Part shown: positions 10,281-21,727 of the stretch, one piece after another | Layout of the letters: every line of letters starts with the position of its first letter | Position numbering within the stretch: position 1 is the first letter of the stretch | From: Acanthosepion pharaonis | Lineage: Eukaryota; Mollusca; Cephalopoda; Sepiida; Sepiidae | Direction: 5' to 3' | Length of the DNA stretch: 64,000 nucleotides | NCBI GenBank assembly: GCA_903632075.3 | Contig: CAHIKZ030005201.1 | Span: 3,198,475-3,262,474 of the forward strand | The notes under the pieces: generated by a model | Told to the model about the DNA's origin: nothing | The model's input: the letters and a program-made list of their open reading frames with translations, nothing else | Databases searched by the model: none | Position numbers and translations under genes: made by a program

Positions 10281-10801
10281 TTGTTTTATATATTTCCTTC
10301 AAATTCTCATCTTACTTTACTCATTCACACACACATACACACACACACACACATATTTATCTTCGATATGTGCTATAAATATAGCATACTGTAAAAGTAT
10401 ATTTTTACCATATCTACTAAAACATCCGACAAGGTTGGTTTGACTAACTTGCCAGGCGACCTAATACATTAGACAAGAAAAATTCCCAACAAAAGATGAA
10501 AAAACACCTACCTACGAAGTAAATTAAAGTGCATGGTGCCTGTAAGCTCAGAGTGCAGGCAGAGAAAAAAAAATTCACGCTGTCGTAATCAGCAAGAAAT
10601 TAAAATGCCGATATTTATTGCGTTTTATGGCACAAGGCCGGAAAGGGGAGGGGATTAAGGCTTGTCCGTCACTAACCAATTCTCCATACACCATAATACC
10701 GCATTCTCTCAAGAATGACCTACAAAACGCGCCCTATGCCATAAAAATTTAATGATAATAAATTAATACAGGCAATTAAAATGCCTATATATATATATAT
10801 A
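10281..10801. other. Spacer between two gypsy LTRs
   Basis: It contains (AC)n at about 10327-10352, a minus-strand ...GGCCTTGTGCCAT tail motif at 10625-10640, and a (TA) run ending near 10801. No coding sequence was recognised. Confidence 0.5.
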
Positions 10802-11113
10802 TTCATAGTAAAAATATCAGCAATAAAAATTTGAAAAAAAAAAGGTAAATAAAAAGAAATTACCAGCAATATATATATATATATATGTAATTTTTTAAAT
10901 TACCGGCAATTCATTTTAGTGAATGAAATTACTAATGCTCAAAAAAATTAAATTTCGGCATTAAATGACCCATAAGGAGGTGATATGCCGCTAAATAAAT
11001 AAAGAAACAAATTTTTTAAACAGTCGTTAATAAATGGTTAAACGGGACACACGTGTCTTTTAAGTTGTACCGAACGAAGCTGTTATAAACGCAAACGAAT
11101 TATTATAAAAACA
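10802..11113 (+). mobile_element. Gypsy LTR (5' LTR, start missing)
   Basis: It matches the LTR at 9923-10152 from ttcatagtaaaaatatcagc onward, sharing cggcattaaatga.ccataa and aggaggtgatatgccgctaa, and ends attataaaaaca. The TGTT start is missing, replaced by a (TA)n tract. aataaataaag near 10994 could serve as a polyadenylation region. Confidence 0.7.
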
Positions 11114-11128
11114 TGGTGTCAGAAGTGG
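11114..11128 (+). other. Primer-binding site of gypsy element
   Basis: TGGTGTCAGAAGTGG lies directly after the LTR end. It starts with TGG, which pairs with a tRNA CCA end, as expected for the minus-strand primer site of an LTR retrotransposon. I do not assign the tRNA. Confidence 0.75.
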
Positions 11129-11234
11129 TTACTCCTAACTGAGGTTCTTCGTAGAAGGGAAAAGGATTTTCATTAAGTAAAAAAAAAATTTCACTACAAC
11201 TGCCTGAGCCTCTCGACTTTACCACTCCTTCAGC

Positions 11235-12410
11235 ATGGCCCAGAAGTGCGAGAGATTTCGACGCGCATCCATGTTGCACGAGGAAACTGGACCAGTTCAA
11301 ATGCGTACCCTAATCTACTGTATTAGTAAAGAATCAGAAAATTTACATAAAACAATTACATTTTCAAAAAAAAAAAGATGCGAATGACTTCAAAACGGTA
11401 TTAGCGGAATTCGAAGCTCACTCCATCCTTTAAGGTGAACGTCACCTACCAAAAGGCTATGTTTCACGCAAGATAACAACACTTCGGCGAATCGATAACG
11501 GAATTTGCAAGTGAATTATACGAACTTGCTGAACATTGTGACTCTGGGCGATGAAATCAAAGAGAGATGTATGGTTGAGCTCCAAGACAAAGGACTAAAC
11601 GGAACGTCTACAACTGCAACACACCCCAGACTTGAAATTCGACAAAGCCCTAGAAACGGTGTGAAGTTGCGAGCAAGTCAGGGTATAAATTGAGGAAAAG
11701 CAAATAAAGAACGGGAACGAAATACGAACGAACCGTATAAAGGCTCGAAAACCAAAACCGGAACATACAGCCAGAAAAAGTGTGTAGATGTAACCAACAA
11801 CATGGCTGGGACCAGTGTCCGGCGAAAGGGAAAACCTACAGAAAATTTAACCGAAAAACATCACTTCGAAGATTGTTGCAGAACGAAGATAAACAACATT
11901 AGCGAAATAAAGAGATAAGGTATTGGAATATTTTCTAGGATCACTGTCAGAAAGAAAAAAAACAATAACACTCGACACATGGTTTGCGTAGCTACAAATT
12001 TGCGGTACCATCGTGAAATTTAAAATAGACACCCTGAAGAGGACATTAGTGTTAAAAACCTACGTGTGAGGTTGCCTCTAAAACCAACAGAAAGAAATTT
12101 TAGGAACCCAGGTGGCATATTATCGTGCAAAGGAATACATAAAATTCCTATTCATTCGATGTATGCGTGACAGTGGAGATATGGAAAACCTACTATCGCG
12201 AGACATTACTCATTTAATGGGAAAGGTAATAAAGTTCGAATAAATTGGGAACATCTTCGACCAAGGAGGCTGCATGTAAAAATTTATTTGAAAGACTATG
12301 CCAATCCGCAGTGTTTCAACGGCAAAACGAATAACCTACCCAATTTTACCCACAGTAAAAGTTGAACTTGAATGGTTAGAAGGCGATGATATACAAAACC
12401 TACAAACTGG
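11235..12410 (+). pseudogene. Gypsy-type gag-protease-RT remnant
   Basis: A gag start at 11235 (MAQKCERFRR) leads to VQMRTLIYCISKESENL. Pieces in shifted frames follow: VNVTYQKAMFHAR, ITEFASELYELAEHCDSG and CMVELQDKGL (about 11440-11600), the capsid-type gag core. Near 11780-11875 CRCNQQHGWDQCPAK and a second Cys/His block resemble zinc knuckles. GTIVKFKIDTLKRT near 12005-12050 looks like a retropepsin, with the catalytic DTG decayed to DTL. MPIRSVSTAKRITYPILPTV (12298) resembles the start of the RT. Many stops and shifts; RNase H, integrase and the 3' LTR are absent, the element ending abruptly at the next fragment. Confidence 0.75.
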
Positions 12411-12424
12411 TAGGCACCAATGTT

Positions 12425-12738
12425 TAACAATTTGGATAGATAAAGTGTCCTTTAAGGAGCTGTTAAAAGTTTTACCTAGGCTCTTCACAGGTCTCTCTCT
12501 CAACGTCAGGATAGTAGCTCCCGATATCGAGAACCTGAAATTATCTGCTACTTTTCTTTTCTTCATAACTAACGATCACAACTTCGCAGGCTTGAAACTC
12601 ATTCTCGCCCAAGCTATAAGCTTTTTCAAGTCTACGAAGGATCCACCTACTCCCCGTGACCGAAGATGCTGTAATAGTCAGATCGTCCATGTACGCTTTG
12701 ATTGGTGGCTGACGCACTCCTGTCTTCATCATAGGATA
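12425..12738 (-). pseudogene. Non-LTR reverse transcriptase fragment with YMDD
   Basis: Minus-strand translation gives MMKTGVRQPPIKAYMDDLTI (from 12732), then SRWILRRLEKAY. After one frameshift it gives RPVKSLGKTFNSSLKDTLSI (about 12500-12430). YMDD is the RT active-site box; the rest is the following palm/thumb region of a retroelement lineage common in aquatic animals. It is unrelated in sequence to the gypsy remnant it abuts on the other strand. I cannot name the clade with confidence. Confidence 0.7.
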
Positions 12739-12845
12739 TGAATAAACAATTGTTAAGCTCGCAGAACATCAAAAGCATTAAAAAAAAATATATAGGAATT
12801 TTCCCATATACAAAAACAATAAAGAATATATAACGACAAGCGTGC

Positions 12846-12900
12846 GCACACACACACACACATATACATACATACATACGTATGTGTGTGTATTAGGTAC
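12846..12900. repeat. (CA)n/(TA)n microsatellite
   Basis: A compound gcgcacacacacac, atacatacata and tgtgtgtg tract. Confidence 0.85.
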
Positions 12901-13480
12901 CACCAAAAATAAAATGTATGCATCAGTGGCAGGTCGACAAAGCAGGTAAGTTCTAAATTTAAGATTAATCAAAGGTGGAAATGACCCGGTCAAATGAGTG
13001 TAATTATTTATTCATTCATGAAGGAGTGTAAAACAATGTCCCTTATTAACAAACAAATCTGATTTATTTTTAATTTTTTAAAATTTGTAATTATTAAAAT
13101 TTAGAATATAAGAAAATATATCCAATTGAATAGAGGATCAGAATGCTTGGTCTACTTTGGAATTACTTGCTGTATTTTTGTCAATCAAATGCTTTTTTTG
13201 TAAAACAGAAAACCCCTCCCCACTTACCGAAAATCTACGCTGAATCGTAAAATAAAAAATGCAATAAGACAAAGATTATTTGATTAGAATTGTTTTTATA
13301 AATAAGATTTAAGGACATTATTGTCTTAAGAAAAAGTTTTTTCGATGAATAATGAATTTTTACAAATATTGATTTCATTTTCTAAAAAATTTAATTATAA
13401 GGATAATTTCTGCATCATTTCAATCCGAGGAAAACTATATTTACGAATCAAAAATTGAAAAGTCATTTACACACGTTAAT
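12890..13480 (+). repeat. AT-rich dispersed repeat family, head and B module
   Basis: ggtaccaccaaaaataaaat, catcagtggcaggtcgacaa and taagattaatcaaaggtgga (12893-12980) recur at 57675-58050. tggtctactttggaattact (13149) recurs at 58103. The segment from about 13200 to 13470 (cttaccgaaaatct, tgaatcgtaaaataaaaaat, gatgaataatgaatttttac, tgcatcatttcaatccg) recurs inverted at 63000-62700. No ORF was recognised. It may be a large non-autonomous element. Confidence 0.65.
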
Positions 13481-15217
13481 TATTTTAGTGTATAAAAATT
13501 CCATTTTGTAAGTATGATATTCCATATATTACATTATCTTTAAAATGTTACGTGTCTTAAGAGTTGTCCTACCGTACGAAAAAAAAATGGCGGTCTACAG
13601 TTCTTTCATTATTCATTTGTGTTTTATCGTGTTTACGTCTCATCCCTCCAAAATGTTAGTTTTATTTTTTTTAAGTACTATTTCACGAAGTATTTTTATA
13701 TTTATTGTTTAGGGTATCGGAGTAAAATAATAAAAATGTAAACAATTATGTAATTAATAATATAATTTAAAGTACTATAAAAATTTAATAAATAAAATAA
13801 CTTTCACTTCAAAACATTTTACTACGGAGCCAGAAAATATAACGTTTCTCACGACCAAGAATAATTATCTGACTGAGGATAATTTCCACTAATTCAACAG
13901 GAACGCCTTTCCCAGCTTCCAGATTCACAAAAAAAAAAAAAAACAAAAAACAGAGCAGCAAAACAAAAAACTATCGTCTGCTTTGACTTCAGACGTGTAT
14001 CCTTTCAAATATCAGCACATTAAGATTTCTTACATTTACATTTCACTACCAAAGCTCTCGAAAAATGTCCTCAAAATTATACCAATACTAATTTTCTCTA
14101 AATAAAATTTCCAGACTACTTTTGTTTGTCTGTGTTTAAAAAGTAAAATATTTTTTATAAGATAATAGTTTAAAATTACTTGACGAAAGTAGATTCCAGT
14201 TGAAAGGAAAGTTTTCAAAGAAGAAAGTGTTGTTCTTCCACAAAAATGTTCGTCGTAATTTTTGAAAGTTTGTTGAGTGAGAGAAAATTGTAGTCTTCGC
14301 TTGAAAATCGAGAAGTAGTATTTGGTACTAAAAATGTAGTTCTTTAGTTTAACACTATCGAGTTGATTTTATATAAATTATCGAGAATTCCTTGCCGAGC
14401 AATCTGTTGAATAAAAATGTGCTGAGAGTGAGTTTTGAGGTCTGTGAGCACTCGAGCTAAAATTGCAAGGTAAATTATTACTGATGAAAAATTTCACTGC
14501 TGGAAGTAAATATCAAACAGGAATATGATGAGTTAGAAAGGTATTCGGCATCGGCGTATGTTGTAGTTAAATTTTTGTTGTCTCATTAGATTTATTTTGT
14601 AAAAATATAAAATTGTGGTACAAGGCCGACACTTGATCGGCTCCAAAACGTGTTCAAAAATCTTTGCGGCAAACAAAATTACGTAGGAGATGTATACATT
14701 TTAACATTTAACAACCAATCAACAATCAGACTTAAAAAAGAAGTTAATGTGATCCACTTTTTGCACAAAATTTTCCGTCGATAGAAACTATTACATAGAA
14801 AATCCATTGAAATATTTTTCGACCAATAGCATTCGTTGAATCGGAAATAATAATACAATAAAAGGGAAACAGAATGCTAAAAGTGTCTCTAAATTCACGT
14901 ACTTGTAAAAAATCATCTTTGTTATTTTATCATCTGCTACAGCCGATCCTATCTTATGTTGTGGGAAAAAAAGTTAAATTCCAATTCATACAAAAAAGAA
15001 AGTAAAGACGTAAACAACAACAATAAAAAGCGGTTTTATTTTACGTAATGAGAGTAAAAGTAAAAAAAAAATATTAATAATAATATAATTAAATTATTTT
15101 TAAAATATCATTAAACCGATTTTCGCAAGTGAAAAATGAAAATTCTTTTGGGTGCCTATCATTTAGATTGGCATTCATTATTTACTTTTATTTATTTCAT
15201 ATTTTCACTATTTGAAA
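13481..15217. other. AT-rich region without recognised genes
   Basis: Poly-A/T rich with one ...ggtacaaggccgac motif near 14617 that resembles the SINE/LINE tail. No coding region could be supported on either strand. Confidence 0.5.
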
Positions 15218-15479
15218 TTATGCCTTATTAAAAAAAAGTTTTTGATATGGGTGTATAAAAATGAAGCAAAGTTCTTGCGTCACAAAATAGAGCTTTGAAA
15301 TGCCTATGTGATTGATTGTTTTTTTCATAAATAAAAAGGAGAAAAATTGATTACTAAATTTAAAATTTAAAATTTTCAGTCGCCCACCATTCCATTGTAT
15401 AAGATAAAAAATTTCTTTTAAAAAAATAAATACATGACTAAAACTTTCAACCTTTTTTTTTGCTGAAGGTTCTTCTTTT

Positions 15480-16350
15480 TTTGTGCCGTGTTCCTTCAAG
15501 AATACAGCGATCATGGCTTTGCAGATCTTCCTATTCTTTGTAACTCTTCTTAGTAGTGTTTGCTTTTTCATATACTACTCACCCCTGAACTGCCATGCTT
15601 GTTAGGTAGATTACTTCTGGTTTCTCCTATTTCTCTTAACTTCATGTCCTGTTAGTATCAAATTTTGCCAGCCCTCTTTCCTCATTTATGTGTTAGAGAA
15701 ATTTCAGATATCCTTTTCTGAGTATAGACGTCTTTCTGTTGCCATTTTCCTTAAAATTTCCTCACATTCTCCATCTATAGTATTTTCAGTATCCGTCTGT
15801 AGAACCATATCTCTGTTGCCTCAAGTTTCCTCTTCATCTGTGAGGAAATTATTTACACTATTGAGTATTGTCCTCATCATTGTTGTTGTTATCACAATGG
15901 TTCAGCCGTTGTGCTCTTCAGCCTTTATCAATGTGTATGTCAATCCGAGTAACCTACAGGGGGTTCTGAACCCTTTATTTAGTATATGGGTGTAGACTGT
16001 TCGAATTTCACTGTCTGTTATTGAAGATAGAAAATCAAGGAGCTAGAAGAGAATTCCCCAAGTAAGAAATGCAAACCGAGAAACTATTAGAATGTATTTT
16101 TCACTATTCCCATGCATCTTTGGATTTGTGCCAAATTTTCCATCATCTGTTAAAAGACTTCCCAAATACTTACATTTTTGTACTTGCCCGAGTTTGACAT
16201 CTTAGGCTATTCCTCTTTCTGACAACCATACATTTTGTCTTCTTACATTTGATGCTTAGTCCTTTCTTTACTACCTTGCTTACGTATTCCTTATACTTTT
16301 CTTTCTGTGTCTGTCATCACCACGGTGTTATCTGTCTATGTAGAGGGACT
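15480..16350 (-). pseudogene. Endonuclease-RT type LINE, RT to C-terminus
   Basis: On the minus strand: DNTVVMTDTE (near 16325, just after the RT active-site box), then YVSKVVKKGLSIKCKKTKCM and VVRKRNSL. After decayed linker sequence comes EILRKMATERRL (about 15770-15730), and finally TLLRRVTKNRKICKAMIAVF followed by LKEHGT (15565-15490). The order is colinear with the fragments at 6.2 and 55 kb, so this is one copy of that family. At least three frameshifts separate the blocks. An intact protein would combine an AP-like endonuclease and RT for target-primed integration; only the RT end is present. Confidence 0.8.
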
Positions 16351-17294
16351 AATTTTCCGTTTCAAATTTTCCTTAATTCCGTTTCGGGTATTAGGGAATT
16401 TCGTTTTTCAGTAAAGAAATTTGTTTTCCGTTTTTGCTTCATCATAATATTTAGTGAGAAAGTGTAACAATAAATGTTATTAAAACAAGAAACTAAAAGG
16501 AAAATGAAAAATTTTACTAACTGGAATATCCACCCACTGGATAGGTTGCTTCAGCCAGCTTGATAGGGTTTCATACTTCCAGCCCTTAATCTAGCATTCT
16601 AAAAGTTGATGATTTTCTGGGACAACCATTGCAAAGAATTCTACAATCTTAAATAAGAATTAAGTAAAAATGACAAAACCTATAGAAAAGTAGCATCACA
16701 ATGTCATCTAGAGACAAAAAAGCCACATTATCGTTTGGTCACTTTATTGAATTTATTAAAGAACATGTTGGAAAAATGTCTAATTTGTAACATTTGGCTT
16801 TCTGAAATGACAAACTGCCACACTTCCGTCAGCATATCTGATAGGAAAAAGGGAGGATAAAAGAAAAAGACAAATTTGTTTGTCCTCACACCACTACTAC
16901 CACCTTTCTTCTTCTTTATTATTATTATTTTATTATTTTTATAATAATAATAATAATAATAATAATATCATCAAGTCAACTTCGTAAAACTTGGTTCCTA
17001 AATACTCTAAACTGTTTTCACGTAAAATAATCCCCTCTACTTATATTACTAAGATTGTACCTTGCAATAATAATTCCTGGTAATTTTTTTTTTACTATTA
17101 CGTTCTGAATAAAAAAAAAATTAATTTGTTAATCGTCCTGATCACACTCCTCCCCAGTCTTTTGAACAGGATTAGAGGTCTTATCCCTCATTTCCTGTTT
17201 AAGATTGGGTTTCCTGTTCCTTCTAAATTCTACTTCAACTCTATACTTCTAATGTCTCCACTTAAACTTTGAAACTGGTACTATTTTATTGGGT
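16351..17294. other. Unassigned, with (AAT)n tract
   Basis: A compound (TTA)/(AAT)n tract lies at about 16919-16970. The remainder is AT-rich with no recognised element. Confidence 0.5.
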
Positions 17295-17390
17295 TTCCGT
17301 TTCCTTCAATCTTTTCCTTCACTTTCACTTCCAGTAACCCCTTGTATCTTAGTGGCATTATTACCTTGCTTAAGGTGAATTGATAATAAA
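17295..17390 (+). repeat. CR1/L2-like LINE 3' UTR fragment
   Basis: cttgtatcttagtggcatta then ttaccttgcttaaggtgaattgat matches the 3' termini of the CR1-like copies at 53.6 and 54.7 kb (tagtggcattatcgccttac, ggggtgaaatgatt). Only the terminal untranslated region is present. Confidence 0.65.
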
Positions 17391-17499
17391 ATACATTGTG
17401 TATTTTTCAAATTTCACTTGGAAATGAAAATCTTCCATATCTTATTTCTGTAAAACCTTTTGCACTCAACCTAAGAACTATTTTTATTTTTTTAGTCGG

Positions 17500-17940
17500 G
17501 TCATTACATTCACTTACGTACCAATACCCTTGGAAAAGGGTATAAATCCAACTCTTCTCCCACTCACCAAATATGAGTAAAATAGCAGGACAGAATTGGT
17601 CCTATAGTCTTGGGTGGTGACCAGTCTAGGAGAAGGAAATTCTGGATTCAAACACCTGTTACATTAGGCAAAGGCTAGTAGGCAACTTCAAAAAACAATT
17701 CACCTCTTACTGGATGGGGTAACCTCAACAACGCCGGTGCAAAAGGAACCGGCAAGCCATTGCACTATTCTGCCCTGAATGTCACCCATGAACCACAATT
17801 GTGAGATGGAGGGGAGTGGTAACCCTAGTGGTGGCGCAAAAAATGCGTTAACTGAATAAAATGAGTGAATGAACGAACGAGAATAGGTACAATTAAATGA
17901 GGATTTTTTATTGATTTGGTTCATATTGGGAATCCCCAAG
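17500..17940. repeat. Dispersed repeat shared with 55.6 kb
   Basis: tcattacattcacttacgta...aataccctt, then agcaggacag, then ctaggagaaggaaa (17508-17640), matches 55618-55740 in the same orientation and order. The rest of the block (17660-17940) is moderately GC-rich with no recognised coding content. An open minus-strand frame there shows no family features. Confidence 0.55.
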
Positions 17941-17944
17941 AGAG

Positions 17945-20800
17945 TTGAATGGACTTTCCCGATAGTTACTTAAAAGAAAGTTACTACAACTCGGGGCAAA
18001 ATAGGGTCCCATCACAGAGTCAGAAATATGGGAAGCGTTGAAATATTTTGGCCGGGATTAGATGGTCTTCCCTACGAAGTCGACTTGAGGCAGTCGCCCG
18101 TTTTTGTTCCTTTGCTGGAACTGATTTTCAACAACTATATGAAGCAGGTGCCTATACCTCAACGCTTCACCAGGAGTGTGATCAAGTTGCTGCGTAAGGA
18201 CAAAAACGGTGGGGATGGGATAGGTAAATTTTTCCCTTTAACTATGTTAAATACAGAGTTAAAGATTTTGGCAAAGATCTTAGCTAACCGTTTGCAGCTT
18301 GTCCTGTCTAGTCTGATTGGCTCTGAATAGACTTGTGCTGTGAAGGGCAGGACTATTTAGGACAACCTTCATATGGTCCGCTTGATCATAGAGAAAGTCA
18401 ACAGTGAAGCCGCGCTGATCAATTTGGATCAGTTCAAGGCGTTTGATATGGTTGACCATCGATTCCTGGAGGCTGTTATTTCGGCTGCCGGTTTCGGGCC
18501 GGATTTTCGGTCCTGAATCTGTCTTCTGTATGCGACTCCCGGTGCACTGGTGGAAGTGAGCGGGGTAAGATGATAACCTTTCGCATTGTCTCGATCTATT
18601 CGTCAGGGTTGTCCGTTTTCGCCTATGCTTTACGTGCTTGCGTTAGAACCTTTCCTTCGCAAGTTAAAGGTGAATCCGGTCCTGCGCGGAATTTCCTTAC
18701 CTGGTGCTACCACCCCGGCCAGGTATTCTGCCTATGCTGACGATGTTTCGGTTCTTGTGTCGAGTAGAGCCGAGATTAACGAAGTCAGCAAAGAAATCAG
18801 TGGTTATGAGATGGTGACAGGGGCCAAGATCAACCGCGATAAGTCTGTTGGCTTGCGGTTGGGTGCGTGGAAGGGAGTTTCTCTTCCCAGACCTTTCCAC
18901 TGGACGGATCGGCCGGTCAAGATACTCGGCGTCTGGTTCGGTCCAGATATCCAGTTTGGAATGAATTGGTCGGAGGTACAAGGGAAGGCCGAGATCGCAA
19001 TTAATTTGTGTTCTCGGAGGAATCTTTCCTTAAAGGGGAGGGCGGAGGTATGTGTTTCCCATATCTACCCGATTCTCCTTTACCGACTCTCTGTGCTTCC
19101 ACTTCCGTCTGACACTTTGCTGGCGTGAGTGAAACTCTTGTTCTCCTTCTTGTGGGGAGGCAAGTCTGCCAGAGTCTCTCAGAAGATCTGTTGCCTTCAT
19201 CCATCCGAAGGCGCTTTAGGTATGCCGAGCATTGAGATCCGTCTCTATATGCTTGGCATCGAGTTCCTAGATCGTTTGTGTCGCGAACCAGGTGAGAAGG
19301 GAGCTTTCTGGATGCCCGTAGAAATTTTCAATCCTTGAGAAGTGTGCACTCGTGCGAGGAGGAGGCCCGCCGTTTACCCCGGGAGCCGAATGCTCCCTTC
19401 TACCGTGAATGTCGTCTTGCTCTGAAACACCTCTTACGGGCGACGGATGGTCTCTCCAACGTCCAGGAGTTGTCTCGTAGGGCATTATATCAAGGGGGTC
19501 CGTTCATAATGATCTGATTGACGAGCTCGGTCTTACGAAGCAGGAGGCTCGCTCGATCTGGCCTTGGGCTCCCGGGCTGAAAGGTCTCAACGATGAGGCA
19601 TCCCCCACCTGGCTGGTAATGCGTGGGGCCCTCTGGGTCGCCAAAATCTTTGCGCAGCGGGCTTGGAGAAATCTCCAAACTGCCGACGTTGCAGTGAGGA
19701 AGTCGAGACCCTAGGTCACGTCTTCTTTCATTGCAAGTTGGTAGCACCGTTGTGTAAGTTTCTTGAAGGTCTCATGGTTCGCATGTTGCAGGGAAAGTTC
19801 TTTGTCCTTGAGGCCTCTTCTGTTTGTAGCAATGTGGCGCCGCCGTTGACGAAGGCTGAACTTTGTGTTCCACTGCTTTCTAGGAGTTATGAGAGTCGTA
19901 ATTTGGTCGACACGCCAGAAGGGATTCTATGGAGGTGAGAAGTTCACCTCTTCCCAACTGATCTTGTACTTTAGGCATCAGCTTAAAGTCAAGATTAGGA
20001 CGGAAAGGCAGCGACTCTCTTCATCAGAATTCGGCAAAAGGTGGGTAAATCTTGCGCGACTGTGTAGAGTGAAAGGGGCTGACCTGGAGTGGCACTTGGA
20101 TGTCGGTTAGGTACAAGATTTTGTCCTTCCAGGGTTGAACAGAGGCAACCAGCCCCGGTATTAGGCTAGTTTAGTTTTTTAATTTGAATCTTTAATTTTC
20201 CGTTTCTGGTTAACTTAGCTAGGGTATGCATGCTCATTGGCCCCCTTTTATTTCTGTCCCTATTTTTCTTTTGTTTAACCCCCCCTCGTTAGGTGGTCAG
20301 TGATGTCAGTTCTCTGGTTGTTGCGGGGTGACTTTCGTTTCGTGTGTGTGTTTTCGTATTTGTTATTGTGTCTAAATGAGTGCGTGTTTGTGTGCGTGCT
20401 TGTCTTTTTATGATGTTATAATCCCGTAATTATTTCGTCCAGTTAACTGATGTTTCTGCCACAATTAAGGATTGTGGGGGTTTTTATTACTTATCCTATT
20501 TTGTTTTTGTTTTTTATGTAAATAGTATTAATTCATATTGTATATAATCATTGGGGTCTTTTTTTAAATCGTTGTTTTTCCCTCCCCCCACAGACTTTGA
20601 AATGTACATATGGGGACTAGTTAGGATTTCATAGAGAATTTGGGGTATTATGGTGGACGTTGTAAGAAAGGTAGGAGTGAATGTGTTGTTTTGTTGATAG
20701 GACTATTGTTGGTATGTTTGGGTCCGTGTTTGTGACTAGCTAAGTTTAGAATTAAAACAGCAGCCTTGTGCCACATTTTGTACACACGTACGAATAAATA
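17945..20800 (+). pseudogene. L1-Tx1 type LINE ORF2 remnant with 3' UTR
   Basis: A 5'-truncated ORF2. It starts with EIWEALKYF near 18025, then PGLDGLPYEV and IPQRFTRSVIKLLRKDKNGG (18070-18205), LNTELKILAKILANRLQLVL, and after an in-frame stop TCAVKGRT. RT motif A reads ALINLDQFKAFDMVDHR (about 18412-18460), RQGCPFSPMLYVLALEPF follows at 18601, and the active-site box YADD is intact at 18733-18744. The C-terminal domain has a CX2C...H...C cluster (CRRC...GHVFFHC, about 19680-19735) and ends KIRTERQRLSSSEFGKRWVN near 20055. Stops and shifts occur at about 18330, 18360, 18510, 19128 and 19340. The 3' UTR runs to a gaataaata tail near 20790 and includes GCCTTGTGCCACAT. Confidence 0.88.
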
Positions 20801-20823
20801 ACTATTCAGACAAGCAAAATGGT

Positions 20824-20968
20824 ACTTCGACGTGGTGTAATGTTAGTAAGCGTGTCTCGCCAGATCAGTTACGACTGAACAGTGAGTTCGATCCTTGCTG
20901 GGTGCTCCATACTTTCGGCCGTGTGCCATATCTAAGTTATGCTTTGAAAATCATCATTTTAGATGATC
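20824..20968 (+). repeat. tRNA-derived SINE (family T), copy 1
   Basis: A-box-like tggtgtaatgttagtaag, B-box-like gagttcgatccttg, then a tail ttcggccgtgtgccatatct followed by aagttatgctttgaaaatca. This tRNA-like head plus shared tail recurs at 20969, 50695 (minus), 55800 and 61386 (minus). It would be transcribed by RNA polymerase III and mobilised by a LINE. It sits immediately downstream of the Tx1-type 3' end. Confidence 0.8.
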
Positions 20969-21070
20969 AAAAAGAGCACTTTGACATGGTGATAGCAAAC
21001 ATTTTTCGCTAGATCAGTTACGACTGAACAGTAAGTTCGATCCTTGCTGGAAGCCACATACTTTCTCTAT
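20969..21070 (+). repeat. tRNA-derived SINE (family T), copy 2
   Basis: gcactttgacatggtgatag, gatcagttacgactgaacag and agttcgatccttgctgg repeat the adjacent copy head to tail. The tail is cut short at catactttc. The A box is weaker (tggtgatagcaaac). Confidence 0.75.
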
Positions 21071-21727
21071 AATTACTTAATTTAGTGAAATATAGAATAG
21101 TTTTTAACGACGTCCTAAAAAAGTAAAAGACAATTGTTTTTTTCGCCACAGTTTGTATTTTCGAAAATGTAGTTATGCTTTGGAAATTATCTAAATTAAA
21201 TTAAACAAAAATCAGACGTAGAAAAACGCTAATGATTAAATAAAAATTTCTAATAAAATGTTTAAATTTAATTTTTAAATTAACCAAATCCCTTTCTTTG
21301 TTCTTCTAATGATTTTTTTTCATATATTTATTTCGAAAATTAATAATTAATTTATTTATTCTTATTCTTAATATTTAATAATTCTTACAAGTTTAAATTG
21401 TTTGAAAAGGAATTTATTAATCTAAATTGAAGTTTAAAATTAGATATCTAAAATTTATAACTTTTATTAAGATCTCCCTTAATAAATGTTAAGTTTTGGA
21501 GCTTTCGAAGTATCAAATTTCTAGGTGAAATAATTCATTTATATTTAAATTTACTAAAACTTTGAAAAAATAAATGGTTGAAAATATAATTTGGTGGGTG
21601 GGAGCGATGAAGGGGTGAAGAAGAAGAAAAATATACATAGCAATGTTTTCCTTTTTATTTAGCTTCATTGGTGATATTTATTTACATGTTACTGTTTTAG
21701 AAATGATTTACGATATTATTGACGACA
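21071..21727. other. AT-rich region, nothing recognised
   Basis: Low-complexity AT-rich DNA with many attta/taaat runs. No gene or repeat family could be assigned. Confidence 0.5.
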
